Below, piece by piece: positions 43,251 through 52,863 of a DNA stretch of 64,000 bases. Within the stretch, counting starts at the first letter, position 1, and each line of letters opens with the position of its first letter. The stretch comes from CAVQCX01 sp963775335. GTDB lineage: Bacteria; Pseudomonadota; Gammaproteobacteria; Chromatiales; Chromatiaceae. The stretch is from NCBI GenBank assembly GCA_963775335.1, contig CAVZIJ010000003.1, positions 1,426,001 through 1,490,000 on the forward strand, in the 5' to 3' direction. The position numbers were made by a program, and so were the translations under genes. The notes under the pieces were generated by a model. The model searched no databases. It was not told the origin of the DNA and was given only the letters and a program-made list of their open reading frames with translations.

Positions 43251-44348
43251 TTAGGCGCCGGCCCGGACCTGCATGGCCCGGGTGATCTCGTCGGCATCGA
43301 GGGGCTTGAGGGTGGGTCCCTGCTCGCCCTTCTCCACCATGATCTCCAGCAGATTACGGATGTTGCCGGCATAGAAGGCGCTGGCGTCCGACGGCACCAT
43401 GGACGGGTAGTTGGTATGCCCGACGATGGTCACGCCGTGACGCACCACCACTTTGTCGCGCTCGGTAAGCGCACAGTTGCCGCCGTTGGCCGCCGCCAGA
43501 TCGACGATCACCGAGCCGCGGCGCATGCGCTGCACCACCTCTTCCGAGATCAGCCGCGGTGCCGGCCGGCAAGGGATGAGTGCGGTAGTGATGATCACAT
43601 GGGCCTTGGCCAGCTCATCGCCCAGCAGCTCCTGCTGGCGCTTCTTGGCCTCCTCGGAGAGCTCGCGGGCATAGCCGCCCTCGCCGGCGCCACTCTCGCC
43701 GAGATCCAGCACGATCGGCTTGGCCCCGAGGGACTGAATCTGCTCCTTGGTCTCGGGGCGTACGTCGTAAGCCCAGACCTCGGCCCCCAGCCGCCGCGCG
43801 GTGGCGATGGCCTGCAGACCTGCCACGCCTGCCCCCAACACCAGCACCCGGGCGGGCTTGGCGGAGCCCGCCGGGGTCATCATCACCGGGAAGAAGCGCC
43901 CGTAATGGCTGGCCGCTTCGAGCACCGCCCGGTAGCCCCCGATGTTGCTCTGGGAGGAAAGCGCGTCCATGGACTGGGCGCGCGAGATACGCGGCATGCG
44001 CTCCATGGCCAGCGCCGTCACACCCTGGGCTTGCAGCGCCTTGAAGGTACCGTCGTCCTCGCACAGCTCCATGTGCGAGATCAGCACCGCGCCCTGGGCC
44101 AGCCGGGCGATCTCCTCGGCGGAGGGCTTGCGGACCTTCACGACGATGTCCGCCGCCAAGGCGGTGGCAGTATCCACCAGCTGTGCTCCGGCAGCCTGGT
44201 AGTCCGCATCGCCGAAGTGCGCGGCCTCGCCGGCCCCGCGCTCGACCAGCACCGCGAAGCCCTTGCCGGTCAGACGCTTGGCGACATCCGGGGTGATGGC
44301 CACCCGCGCTTCGCCGGCGACGGTCTCTCTGGGAATCCCGATTCTCAT
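43251..44348 (-). CDS. pntAA: NAD(P) transhydrogenase alpha subunit part 1
   Basis: 365 residues, soluble NAD-binding domain I: MRIGIPRETVAGEARVAITP, RMPRISRAQSMDALSSQSNI, PARVLVLGAGVAGLQAIATA (GxGxxG), AYDVRPETKEQIQSLGAKPI, and SVIVDLAAANGGNCALTE. Related to alanine dehydrogenase. First gene of the operon. Confidence 0.95.
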   Translation of the reverse strand: MRIGIPRETVAGEARVAITPDVAKRLTGKGFAVLVERGAGEAAHFGDADYQAAGAQLVDTATALAADIVVKVRKPSAEEIARLAQGAVLISHMELCEDDGTFKALQAQGVTALAMERMPRISRAQSMDALSSQSNIGGYRAVLEAASHYGRFFPVMMTPAGSAKPARVLVLGAGVAGLQAIATARRLGAEVWAYDVRPETKEQIQSLGAKPIVLDLGESGAGEGGYARELSEEAKKRQQELLGDELAKAHVIITTALIPCRPAPRLISEEVVQRMRRGSVIVDLAAANGGNCALTERDKVVVRHGVTIVGHTNYPSMVPSDASAFYAGNIRNLLEIMVEKGEQGPTLKPLDADEITRAMQVRAGA

Positions 44349-44473
44349 CTGCTTTGTCCCGCTCGATCAGAGGGCAGGCTGCCGAAAATTCACGCCATTA
44401 TCGGCGTTTGGGCAGACGGTCTCAACAGCCGGACCCGCCGCGAAAGGGCACCGATGCCCGGTGGCGCGGGTGG

Positions 44474-44755
44474 TCATTTGGTGAGGCCGCGCATAAGCCC
44501 AACCGCGAACAGCAGCACCATCGCGCCGACGGTGGCCATCACCAGCCGGCCGATCAGGCCGCCGGCCTGGATACCGAGGGTCCCGAACACATAGCCGCCA
44601 AGATAGGCTCCGATCACCCCGACGACCAGGTTCCTGAAAATACCCGTGCCGCTGTCGTGCAGGATCAGCCCCGCCAGCCATCCGGCGACCAATCCGAGTG
44701 AGCAGAAATCCAACGAGCCCGGTTCCCATGTCGCCCCTTTGCGCCCCGATAACAA
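44474..44755 (-). CDS. GlsB/YeaQ/YmgE-type small membrane protein
   Basis: 93 residues with three Gly-rich membrane helices: GLVAGWLAGLILHDSGTG, LVVGVIGAYLGGYVFGTLG, LVMATVGAMVLLFAVGLMRG. The 'transglycosylase-associated' family; role unclear, often in stress regulons. The first ~15 residues from ATG 44755 are unusual, so the true start may be the TTG at about 44710. Confidence 0.7.
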   Translation of the reverse strand: MLSGRKGATWEPGSLDFCSLGLVAGWLAGLILHDSGTGIFRNLVVGVIGAYLGGYVFGTLGIQAGGLIGRLVMATVGAMVLLFAVGLMRGLTK

Positions 44756-44815
44756 CCAAGGGCTGGATTATCCTCGCAGGGATGCGGGCCCCGCAACCTG
44801 ACGCGTCCGAGGTGA

Positions 44816-46126
44816 TCAGACAGCGGGCGCCTGAGACCCGGGCGCCTCCTGCTCGAGGCCCCGTGCGGCCGCCCGTCCCCTTCGCGGATCGACCCGCGAG
44901 AGCAAGACCGCACCCCCGACAAACAGAAGCGACAAGGACAGTATCCCGGCCCTTGGGCTCCCGGTCAGGAGCCCCACCCAACCGACGAGCAACGGCCCGA
45001 TCACCGCGGCGAACTTGCCGAGCATGTTGTAGAAGCCATAGAACTCCGCCGCCTTGTCGAGGGGGATCAGACGCGCATACAGGGACCGGCTCAGTGCCTG
45101 GACCCCGCCCTGCACCAGGCCGATCGCCACCGCGAGTGTATAGAATTCCCAGGGGCTCGTCATACGGTAAGCCCAGAGCAGCACCAGCAGGTAGACGAAT
45201 AGCCCCACCATGATCGCCTGCTTGGGACCGCGCCGATCTCCGAGCCTGCCGAACACCAGGGCCGCCGGGAAGCCCACGAATTGGGTGATCAGCAGGGCGA
45301 CCATCAGGTCGGCCGCTCTGAAGCCGAGGGACAGACCATAATCCACGGCCATGGTCACCACGGTGTCCACCCCGTCGATGTACAGCCAATAAGCGGCCAG
45401 AAAGAGCAGCGTGATGCGCAGCTGACGCAGATGGGCGAAGGTGCCCGCCAACTGCTGCAGCCCACCGCGCAGGCTGGTCCCGAGCCCCGCCCGTTGTGCA
45501 GACGGACGCTCATGGACGAACAGCAGTGCCGGCAGCGAGAAGACGGCCCACCAGACGGCCACGCACAGGAAGGCCGCCCGGACCGCGGCGGCCGTGTCGG
45601 CAAGTCCGAAGCGCTCCGGATACAGGGTCATGAGCACGTTGACCGCGAACAGCAGGCCCCCGCCCACGTACCCCAGGGCATACCCGAAGGCCGACACACC
45701 GTCGAATTCCCGCTCCTCGGCAACGTCGACGAGCAACGAATCGTAGAACACGTTGCCCCCCGCGAAGCCCACCACCGCCGTGGCATAGAGCACGATCGCC
45801 AGGCCCCATTGGCCGTGCGCAACTACACTCAGCGCGCCGGTCATGGCGGCCCCCATGAAGGCGAAGAAGGCCAGAAACCGCAGCTTGGCGCCGCCGCGGT
45901 CGGCGATGGCACCGAGCAGCGGTGCGGACAGCATGATGATCAGGCTCGCCGACGAGTTGGCCGTGCCAAGGAAGAAAGTGCTGTCCGTGGCGGGGAGGGC
46001 CGAGGCCCAATACTGCTTGAAGAACACGGGGAAGAACCCCGCCATCACCGTGGTGGCAAAGGTGGAGTTCGCCCAATCATAGAGCGCCCAGCCGAGAACC
46101 GGCCGGGTGGGAGCGATGTAGCGCAT
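44816..46126 (-). CDS. MFS transporter, UMF1 type
   Basis: 436 residues with about 12 membrane segments. LGWALYDWANSTFATTVMAG and FFPVFFKQYW, NSSASLIIMLSAPLLGAIAD and AEFYGFYNMLGKFAAVIGPL are conserved in the UMF1 (Atg22-like) branch. Substrate unknown; related proteins export amino acids from vacuoles in yeast. Lies 18 bp downstream of the response regulator gene, on the same strand. Confidence 0.8.
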   Translation of the reverse strand: MRYIAPTRPVLGWALYDWANSTFATTVMAGFFPVFFKQYWASALPATDSTFFLGTANSSASLIIMLSAPLLGAIADRGGAKLRFLAFFAFMGAAMTGALSVVAHGQWGLAIVLYATAVVGFAGGNVFYDSLLVDVAEEREFDGVSAFGYALGYVGGGLLFAVNVLMTLYPERFGLADTAAAVRAAFLCVAVWWAVFSLPALLFVHERPSAQRAGLGTSLRGGLQQLAGTFAHLRQLRITLLFLAAYWLYIDGVDTVVTMAVDYGLSLGFRAADLMVALLITQFVGFPAALVFGRLGDRRGPKQAIMVGLFVYLLVLLWAYRMTSPWEFYTLAVAIGLVQGGVQALSRSLYARLIPLDKAAEFYGFYNMLGKFAAVIGPLLVGWVGLLTGSPRAGILSLSLLFVGGAVLLSRVDPRRGRAAARGLEQEAPGSQAPAV

Positions 46127-46144
46127 GGGCCGGATCGGTCCCGA

Positions 46145-46774
46145 TCAGCCGTCTAGCACGTTGGCCCGAGTAACCATCCTCACCAGATCGGCGAGCGACC
46201 CGGCCGCCATCTTCTCCATCACCCGAGCGCGGTGGGCCTCCACCGTCTTGGCGCTCACCCCCAGGTCCAGCGCGATCTGCTTGTTGGACATCCCCGCCGC
46301 CACCATTTCCATGACTTCGTACTCCCGGGGCGTGAGGTGCGCGAGCCGCGTCGCGACCTCGGCCCGCTCGGCCTGAAACGCCCTCTGCTGGGCGTCGGCC
46401 AGCAATGCGTTGCGGATACTGTCGAGCAACACCTCGTCGTTGAACGGCTTTTCGATGAAGTCCACGGCGCCGGCCTTCATCGCCCGGGTCGCCATGGGCA
46501 CGTCGCCGTGGCCGGTGATGATGATGACCGGCACCCGGATGCTGGCACGAGTGAGATGATCCTGCAGATCCAGCCCGCTCATCCCGGGCATGCGCACATC
46601 GAGCAGCAGGCAGCCGGCACGTCCGGGGTAATAGTGGCTCAGAAACTCCTGGGCCGATCCATAGGTCTCGACGCGCATCCCGACGGACTCGATCAGCCAC
46701 TTCAGCGAGCTGCGCATCGCCTGATCGTCGTCGACCACGAACACGGTGGGCTCTTTGCCGGTCGGCTCATGCAT
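46145..46774 (-). CDS. FixJ/TodT-type response regulator
   Basis: 209 residues. Receiver domain with phosphoacceptor Asp59 (CLLLDVRMPGMSGL), acidic pair VVDDDQ at 14-18, and Lys in FIEKPF. LuxR-type HTH: LTPREYEVMEMVAAGMSNKQ, LGVSAKTVEAHRARVMEKM. Overlaps the histidine kinase gene by 8 nt, so it is its partner. Target genes are unknown; the MFS gene downstream is co-oriented. Confidence 0.9.
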   Translation of the reverse strand: MHEPTGKEPTVFVVDDDQAMRSSLKWLIESVGMRVETYGSAQEFLSHYYPGRAGCLLLDVRMPGMSGLDLQDHLTRASIRVPVIIITGHGDVPMATRAMKAGAVDFIEKPFNDEVLLDSIRNALLADAQQRAFQAERAEVATRLAHLTPREYEVMEMVAAGMSNKQIALDLGVSAKTVEAHRARVMEKMAAGSLADLVRMVTRANVLDG

Positions 46775-49394
46775 GCGCGATCTCCTCCTCATCGAGCCGA
46801 TTGGCGGCTTCCGCCAACGGCAGAACCACCGTGAAGACGGTCCCCTTGCCCGGCTCGCTATCCACCAGGATACGGCCGTGGTGGCCGGTGACGATGGTCT
46901 GACTGATGGCCAAGCCCATCCCCATACCGGTCTCCTTGGTCGAGAAGAAGGGGTCGAAGAGCCGACGCCGGACCGTTTCGTCGATGCCGGGACCGTTGTC
47001 CTCGACCGCGATCTTGACCGTGTCAGAGCCCGCGCGCAGGGTCCGAAGCACGAGCCGCCGCCGTTCCTCGGGAATCTCCCGCAGCGCATCCAAGGCGTTG
47101 CGGATGAGGTTCAGCAGCACCTGCTCGATCTGCACCAGATCGGCACGAATGACCAGATCCTCGGCCGCGTACTCCTCCTCGAAGGCGAGTCCCATCCTGC
47201 GGGCCTCGAACTCGACGAACGAGCATACCTCGTGCAGCACCCGGTTCACAGAGACCGCCGTGCGGATCGGCGGCTGTTTGCCCACCAGGTTGCGCAGGCG
47301 CCGGATGATCTCCCCCGCCCGGTCGGCCTGCAGCGAGATCTGGCTGAGCGCCTCGAGCAGCTCATCGCGACTGCCCGTCCCGAGCCTGAGCCGGCGCGCA
47401 CACCCACTGGAGAAATTCACAATCGCCGACAATGGCTGGTTCAGCTCGTGGGCGAGGCCCGTCGCCATCTCCCCCATGGTGCTCAAGCGGCACACATGCA
47501 CCAGGTCCGCCTGGTGCTGGCGCGTCTGCTGCTCGGCGATCCGGACCTCCGTGATGTCACGACCGTAGATGTTGACGTGCTCCAGGCCTTCGACCGGCGC
47601 GAGCAGCAGGGAGAAGATACGCTCTGCTGTGATCACTTCCTGCTCCGCGTTTCGGCCCCCCCGCAGCGTCTCGGTCAAGCGGTTCTTCCAGAACAGGGGC
47701 AGAGTTTGCCCGCGGCGGATGGCCCAATAGGAGAGCAACGGCTCGCTGGCAGCGTTGGCATACAGAAGCACCCCCCGGCGGTTGACCCGCAGAATCGGAC
47801 TTGGACTCTCGCTGGTGAACTTGGCGAGACTCTGGATCTCCTGCTCCGCGTGCTTTCGCTTCGAGATGTCGTGGATATAGACGGTGTAGGCCAGCTGTGC
47901 CTGCAGCAGCACCGGCTTGATCGCGACCTCGACTGAGAAAGCCTCGCCGTCGCGTCGCACCGCGACCATCTCCGAGCGCAGGTCGGCGCCCTCCTCGCGC
48001 CCCCGGTCGAGACAGACCTCGAGCAGGGCCCGGAAACGCTCTCGGCAGGGCTCCTCGATAAGCAGGTCGGCGATATCGCGCCCCACGGCCTCACTGCGAG
48101 GATATCCGAACACACGCTCGGACGTTGGATTGGGATCGATGATCTTTCCGGACCCGTCGATCGTGATGATGGAATCGAGGGATGTCTCCAGAATCGAGCT
48201 CTTGACGGCCTCGGTCTCACGGATCTGGCTCTCGTGACGCGCGCGCATCTCTTCACGGGCCCCGAGCACCAGCCGGATGAAGTCGCCGATCCAGTCCTCC
48301 AGCAGGATGAGCTGATTGCCACGCATCGGCGCCGGCTGGCCGAACCCCAGCGCCCGCTGGGAGAAACGAGCAATGCGGCCGAGCACACGGCTCAGGTGCT
48401 CGGACACCAGCGTGATGACCAGCGTGAACACCGCGACGAGCACGGCGGCCAGGATGATTCTCTGGCGCCGCTCGAGGCTGAGCACATGATCGCTGATCTC
48501 GGCCACCCGCGCCTCGGGCACGAAGATCCCGAACCGCATGTTCAGGTAGGCGCCTTCGTAGTCGAAGAACGACTGCGTCGCGACCGCAAACTGCGTGCGC
48601 GCCTGCTGCATCGACGTGCCCACCGGCAGCGACGCCGGATCGCTGCTGGCCAACACCCGCCCCTGATCTGCCGAAACCACCGCGGTCACCGTCTCACCGC
48701 TCGCGTAGCCCCGCTGTGTAGCCTGCAGGAAGGCATCGTCGATCGGCACCACCATGGCCAGGATGCCCTGCACCGTACCCGCGTTGTCCTCGACCTTGTC
48801 GGATGTGACCAGATAGGGTTTGCCGTCGAGGGTGGTCAGAAAGGGACCAATCAGGCTCTCGCTGACGAGCAGGCTGTCGACGCGCTGAAGTGACTGGGGC
48901 AGTGGCTGATCGGCCAGCTCATAGACCTCTCGCGTCCGCCCGCTGGTATCGATCAACAAGAGATGGCTAGGTTGAGCCAACTGACGCCAACGTCCGGTGC
49001 CGGGCAACCAAGGCGGGGCCTGTTGCCGGTACACCCGTGGGGGACCGGTCATCTCGCCCTCCCAGCTCACCAGATCGGCATAGCTCGCCATGAGCCGGTG
49101 ACTGGCCAGCAGGCGCGTCACCGACGCATAGCTGTCGACGTAGCTGTTGAACGCGATCAGATTGGCCACCGCCCAACGGTCGAGGCAACGTCCCAGGTCT
49201 TGCTGGAACACGTCCCGAACGGCCCCGCTCTGGAACCGATCGAGCGCCAGCCACACCGCCAGCCCGCAGATTCCCCCGATCAGCACCGCGAGCAGCGGCA
49301 TCGGCGTGCGACGCAGGCGGTCACGAAACGTCTGGGACCTGGATTCTGGCATGACGAACCGGACGGCACCCCGGATGGAAGGTCCGCCATGCAT
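46767..49394 (-). CDS. FixL-like sensor histidine kinase with periplasmic sensor and two PAS domains
   Basis: 875 residues. Membrane segment at about 34-52, a periplasmic region of about 265 residues, second segment near 318-338, then PAS 1 (ILETSLDSIITIDGSGKIID, with YPRSEAVGRDI), PAS 2 (TSESPSPILRVNRRGVLLYA), H-box GLAHELNQPLSAIVNFSSG, N-box LLNLIRNALDALREIP, and G-boxes EDNGPGIDETV and GMGMGLAISQTIVTGHHG. The class is NtrB/FixL-like. ATG 49352 (MPESRSQT) is an alternative start and may be better. No haem His could be identified. Confidence 0.85.
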   Translation of the reverse strand: MHGGPSIRGAVRFVMPESRSQTFRDRLRRTPMPLLAVLIGGICGLAVWLALDRFQSGAVRDVFQQDLGRCLDRWAVANLIAFNSYVDSYASVTRLLASHRLMASYADLVSWEGEMTGPPRVYRQQAPPWLPGTGRWRQLAQPSHLLLIDTSGRTREVYELADQPLPQSLQRVDSLLVSESLIGPFLTTLDGKPYLVTSDKVEDNAGTVQGILAMVVPIDDAFLQATQRGYASGETVTAVVSADQGRVLASSDPASLPVGTSMQQARTQFAVATQSFFDYEGAYLNMRFGIFVPEARVAEISDHVLSLERRQRIILAAVLVAVFTLVITLVSEHLSRVLGRIARFSQRALGFGQPAPMRGNQLILLEDWIGDFIRLVLGAREEMRARHESQIRETEAVKSSILETSLDSIITIDGSGKIIDPNPTSERVFGYPRSEAVGRDIADLLIEEPCRERFRALLEVCLDRGREEGADLRSEMVAVRRDGEAFSVEVAIKPVLLQAQLAYTVYIHDISKRKHAEQEIQSLAKFTSESPSPILRVNRRGVLLYANAASEPLLSYWAIRRGQTLPLFWKNRLTETLRGGRNAEQEVITAERIFSLLLAPVEGLEHVNIYGRDITEVRIAEQQTRQHQADLVHVCRLSTMGEMATGLAHELNQPLSAIVNFSSGCARRLRLGTGSRDELLEALSQISLQADRAGEIIRRLRNLVGKQPPIRTAVSVNRVLHEVCSFVEFEARRMGLAFEEEYAAEDLVIRADLVQIEQVLLNLIRNALDALREIPEERRRLVLRTLRAGSDTVKIAVEDNGPGIDETVRRRLFDPFFSTKETGMGMGLAISQTIVTGHHGRILVDSEPGKGTVFTVVLPLAEAANRLDEEEIAHA

Positions 49395-49412
49395 TATGAA
49401 CGGGCAGAAGAG

Positions 49413-49439
49413 AAGCCGCCAGCCAAAGGCCGGCGGCTT
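49413..49439 (-). terminator. hairpin between PilZ and kinase genes
   Basis: AAGCCGCC-agccaaaggcc-GGCGGCTT, a perfect 8-bp stem with further inner pairing. It lies downstream of the PilZ gene and just before the kinase gene. Confidence 0.6.
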
Positions 49440-49449
49440 GGGAGGGGAC

Positions 49450-49818
49450 TTAGCCCGGGTTCGCCGTGCGACCCGCGTATATGGGCAACTTGTGGGTAAA
49501 ACGACCGGGTGCGGACTCGGCCAGAGACTTCACGGCCGCCTTGTCCGCCGGGCTGAGCTCTTCGAACATCAGCCCGACGCCGCGCTCCGTTTGATGGACC
49601 ACGATCCCGAACATCTGACAGCGACAGCTGGTCCCGTTCAGCGGAACCGAGAGCGACAGCTCCACGACGCTGTTGAGGGCCGGCTTAACGCGCGGGATCT
49701 CGAGGAATACGCCGCCCAAGCCGATGTTCTTGACGCGGCACGGTATGCGCCCGAGGGCGCGAGACTCGATCACGGCGTCCAAGAAAATGGGGCGCCGGCT
49801 GTTGTATCGGTGATCCAC
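49450..49818 (-). CDS. PilZ-domain protein
   Basis: 122 residues with MDHRYNSRRPIFLDAVIESR at the N-terminus (RxxxR motif) and VKNIGLGGVFLEIPRV, VELSLSVPL, GVGLMFEELSP typical of PilZ. The second c-di-GMP motif, normally D/NxSxxG, reads NIGLGG with the Ser replaced by Gly, so binding may be weak or altered. Stand-alone gene with a hairpin downstream. Confidence 0.85.
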   Translation of the reverse strand: MDHRYNSRRPIFLDAVIESRALGRIPCRVKNIGLGGVFLEIPRVKPALNSVVELSLSVPLNGTSCRCQMFGIVVHQTERGVGLMFEELSPADKAAVKSLAESAPGRFTHKLPIYAGRTANPG

Positions 49819-50146
49819 TTCTCCATCCTCCTCACGCGGGCCGTCGGTGGTCGCACCGCCGGCGCGCTTTGTTGAGCGACTGCGCGTGGTTCGACCACGC
49901 TTTCTAGTAATAGTGCCGTTCGTCGTAATGGTGCCGTTCGTGCGCCGCCTGTCCTGGGGGTAGGTGCGAGCAGCGCAAGACCGGAGTCGTGCAGGCCGCC
50001 AAGTATGGGCGGCCTGGCAGGGAATTCTATTGGGAGCGCTGCCGATTGCTGCTAGGGAAACCCCTCAGAAATTGCGCCCCTGGTCACAATCTCGAGCGGA
50101 TCAGGTGCCCCGAGCGGTGGCTGGCCCTGGCAGGTACAATGCCGGG
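49819..50146. other. divergent spacer with two hairpins, no gene
   Basis: Holds GCGTGGT-tcg-ACCACGC followed by TTTCT (49884-49905, terminator-like on +) and GGCCGCC...GGCGGCC (49994-50014). No coding sequence is supported. Confidence 0.5.
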
Positions 50147-50617
50147 GTGACCGCCGAGCCCCCTATCGACACCGAGCAGACCGTCACGCCCGGCCTCCTG
50201 CGGCGCCTCGCGGCGATGGTCTACGACGGCCTGCTCCTGATCGCCATGGTCTTGGTCGTCGGCGCGGTCATGGTTGGACTCAAAGGCGGCGAGATCACGT
50301 CTGCCGCAGGCTACTGGCACCTGTTGCTCCAACTCGCTGTGGTTTCCGTACCTCTGATCTTTTTCCTGTGGTTCTGGACCCACGGAGGCCAGACCCTGGG
50401 CATGCGGGCCTGGCGTCTCCGCCTCGTGACGCGAACGGGGGCATCCCCCGGCTACGCCCGAGCAGCGCTCCGGCTGGCCGCCGCCCTACTGTCCTGGCTC
50501 CCTCTGGGGCTGGGGTACCTGTGGGTACTGGTCGACCGTGACCACCTCGCCTGGCACGACCGCCTGTCCGGCACCCGCCTGGTGCTGCTCCTCCCTACCC
50601 GGCCCGCTAACCGCTAA
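50147..50617 (+). CDS. RDD family membrane protein
   Basis: 156 residues from GTG 50147. LLRRLAAMVYDGLLLIAMVL holds the R...D pattern that names the family, with further helices LLLQLAVVSVPLIFFLWFWT and AAALLSWLPLGLGYLWVLVD. The ending WHDRLSGTRLVLL is typical. Transport role suspected, not proved. The TAA stop lies inside the first unit of a CCGCTAA tandem repeat. Confidence 0.8.
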   Translation: MTAEPPIDTEQTVTPGLLRRLAAMVYDGLLLIAMVLVVGAVMVGLKGGEITSAAGYWHLLLQLAVVSVPLIFFLWFWTHGGQTLGMRAWRLRLVTRTGASPGYARAALRLAAALLSWLPLGLGYLWVLVDRDHLAWHDRLSGTRLVLLLPTRPANR

Positions 50618-50685
50618 CCGCTAACCGCTAACCGCTAACCCGCTAACTGCTAATTGCTATTAGCTAATAGCTATTAGCTAATAGC
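50604..50685. repeat. CCGCTAA heptamer array plus TATTAGCTAATAGC palindromes
   Basis: CCGCTAA repeats five times exactly (50604-50638), followed by degenerate units and two copies of the palindrome TATTAGCTAATAGC (50658-50671, 50672-50685). It fills the space between convergent genes and could form a bidirectional terminator. The array length may vary between strains. Confidence 0.7.
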
Positions 50686-50692
50686 TTCCCCC

Positions 50693-51757
50693 TCAATGCA
50701 CGCGGCGCGTGAGCCAAAACGCCAAGGCGAGGACGGTGAGGCTGGGGAACGCCGTTGCGAGCAAGGGATCGATGGGGTAGACGACGGCCAGATAGGAGAA
50801 AATCCGGCTCAGCAAGAGGAAGCTCGCGCCCACCAAGGCGCCGACGAAGATGCGCTGCGCAATGCCCACGGTGCGCAGGCTGCCAAACACGAATGGGACC
50901 GCCAGGAACAGCATGACCAAAGTCATGAAGGGAGTCAGGACCTTGCCCCAGAAGGCCACCTCGAAACGGGCGGCCGATTGGCCGTTTTCATGCAGGAACC
51001 GGATATAGTGATACAGACCCCAGCTCGGCAGCACGCTGGGATTGAGGGTCACGAAGTTGAGCAGCCCCGGATCGACCATGGAATCCCAGGTCGCTTCGGA
51101 CATCTTGCGGGCGGTCAACCGATCCGGGCCGAACAGGGTCTGCTGGATGTTGCGCAGGAGCCAGCGCCCGTCGCGGTACTCGGCATAGGCCGCATGGGTG
51201 GACGCCTTCAGCTGACGGTCCGCTCCGAACTCGAAGATGAAGATGTCTTCCAGTCTCGCCCCCGGCAGGATCTTGCGGATATTCACGAACGCCCGCCCGT
51301 CGCGAGCCCAGAAACCGTACTCGGTCTTCAGCGTGATCTGCTCGGAGCGCTTCTCCGATCGCATCGTCTGGGCGTACTGCTCGGTGGCGGGCGCCACCAC
51401 CTCGCCCACGAGCAGCGCGACAACCAGCATGACGGCCCCGGTCCCCAGCACGGATGAGACGATGCGCGCGAGCGACACACCGGCCGCCCGCATCGCCGTC
51501 AGCTCGGAATGATTGGCGAGGGAGCCCAGCCCGATCAGGGTCCCGATCAGCGCCGTCACGGGAAAGATCTCGTAGGCATAGCGCGGCAGCGTCAGGAACA
51601 CGAATACCACCGCATCCTGAACCCGGTAGTGCCCTTCCCCCACGTGGCCGAGCTCCTCGATGAGCGAGAAGAAGCCGATCAGCGTCAACAGCACCAGCAG
51701 CACCCAGATGGTGCCGCTGACGACGCGCCGACCGATGTAGCGGCCGATCAGATTCAT
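50693..51757 (-). CDS. lptG: LPS export ABC transporter permease LptG
   Basis: 354 residues: MNLIGRYIGRRVVSGTIWVL, six membrane helices in two sets of three, and a large periplasmic beta-jellyroll (GFWARDGRAFVNIRKILPGA). TALIGTLIGLGSLANHSELT is the cytoplasmic coupling helix region for LptB. Works with LptF to extract LPS from the inner membrane. ATGA overlap with lptF. Confidence 0.95.
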   Translation of the reverse strand: MNLIGRYIGRRVVSGTIWVLLVLLTLIGFFSLIEELGHVGEGHYRVQDAVVFVFLTLPRYAYEIFPVTALIGTLIGLGSLANHSELTAMRAAGVSLARIVSSVLGTGAVMLVVALLVGEVVAPATEQYAQTMRSEKRSEQITLKTEYGFWARDGRAFVNIRKILPGARLEDIFIFEFGADRQLKASTHAAYAEYRDGRWLLRNIQQTLFGPDRLTARKMSEATWDSMVDPGLLNFVTLNPSVLPSWGLYHYIRFLHENGQSAARFEVAFWGKVLTPFMTLVMLFLAVPFVFGSLRTVGIAQRIFVGALVGASFLLLSRIFSYLAVVYPIDPLLATAFPSLTVLALAFWLTRRVH

Positions 51758-52863
51758 GTGCCGGCCCGTGCAAGTCGCCGCCGGCGCTTCCACCGCGCCC
51801 ACCAGCTGGAGTCCTTGGCCAGGAGCAGCCCTGCGCCGGCGAGCACCAGCGCATGCACCCACCAGCGCCCGAGCCAGGCCGGTGTCAGCCCCGCACGCAT
51901 CCAGGTGCCGGATATCTCCATGAGATTCAGGAACAGGAAATACACCAGGAACGCCATGATCAGGCGACCGTACATCCCCTGGCGAGGGACGGAGCGGCTG
52001 AGCGGCAGGGCGAGCACCGTGAACACCAGAACCGCCAAGGGAGGGGACAACCGGTACTGCAGCTCGGCCCGGGCACGAAGCTGGTCCGAGGCGAGCAGCT
52101 CGGCGGTCGTCATGGTGCTCTCATTGCGCTGAACACTGTCCTGGGCCTCCGGCTGTACGACCCGCATGGAGTAGCGTGCGAAGTGCCCGATCGTGTAGTC
52201 CAGGGCTCCGGGCGTGCCCTCGTATCGGTACCCGTCGCTCAGCACCAGAAAGCCGTCGCCGCGGCTGTCCTCCAGGTAGGTCCCACGGGCGGCACGGACC
52301 AGACCGAGGGTGCCGTGCTGACGGTGCTGCACGAAGATGTCGCTAAGGGTGACGCCGTCGGGGGCAACCTTCTCGATATAGAACAGCAGCCCGCCCTTCT
52401 CGAACTCGGTGAACTGACCGGCCATGGCGCGGCTGAGCTTCGCAGTATCTTCCTGCACCGCACGGACCTGACGCTCCTGGAGCTTGGCCCAGGGCAACAC
52501 CTCCGCCGTCAGCCATCCGACCGCCAGGGTGAGCGGCAGGGCCAGCAGCAGGAACGAGCGGAACACCCGTCTCAGACTCACCCCGCTGGCGAGCAAAGCG
52601 GTCATCTCGTTGTCGCGGTACATGCGCCCGAGGGTGAACAGGATCGCCAGAAAGAACGCCGGGGGCAGCAGCTGTCCGAGCGATTCCAACAGCACCAGAC
52701 CGATCAGGCGAATCATCGCGTCCTGGGCGATGAGCCCGGCCGCCACGCTGGCGAGCAGACGCATGAGGGCGTGCGCGCATAGGATCAACACGATCACCAG
52801 CACCACTGCCAACAGCGTCTTGAGGGTCTCGCGAACGAGAAAACGGTCGAGAATACCGATCAT
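51754..52863 (-). CDS. lptF: LPS export ABC transporter permease LptF
   Basis: 369 residues from ATG 52863: MIGILDRFLVRETLKTLLAV, coupling region ILFTLGRMYRDNEMTALLAS, jellyroll domain (GLLFYIEKVAPDGVTLSDIF), and C-terminal helices (LSPPLAVLVFTVLALPLSRS). First gene of lptFG. Divergent from pepA, the common gammaproteobacterial layout. Confidence 0.95.
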   Translation of the reverse strand: MIGILDRFLVRETLKTLLAVVLVIVLILCAHALMRLLASVAAGLIAQDAMIRLIGLVLLESLGQLLPPAFFLAILFTLGRMYRDNEMTALLASGVSLRRVFRSFLLLALPLTLAVGWLTAEVLPWAKLQERQVRAVQEDTAKLSRAMAGQFTEFEKGGLLFYIEKVAPDGVTLSDIFVQHRQHGTLGLVRAARGTYLEDSRGDGFLVLSDGYRYEGTPGALDYTIGHFARYSMRVVQPEAQDSVQRNESTMTTAELLASDQLRARAELQYRLSPPLAVLVFTVLALPLSRSVPRQGMYGRLIMAFLVYFLFLNLMEISGTWMRAGLTPAWLGRWWVHALVLAGAGLLLAKDSSWWARWKRRRRLARAGT

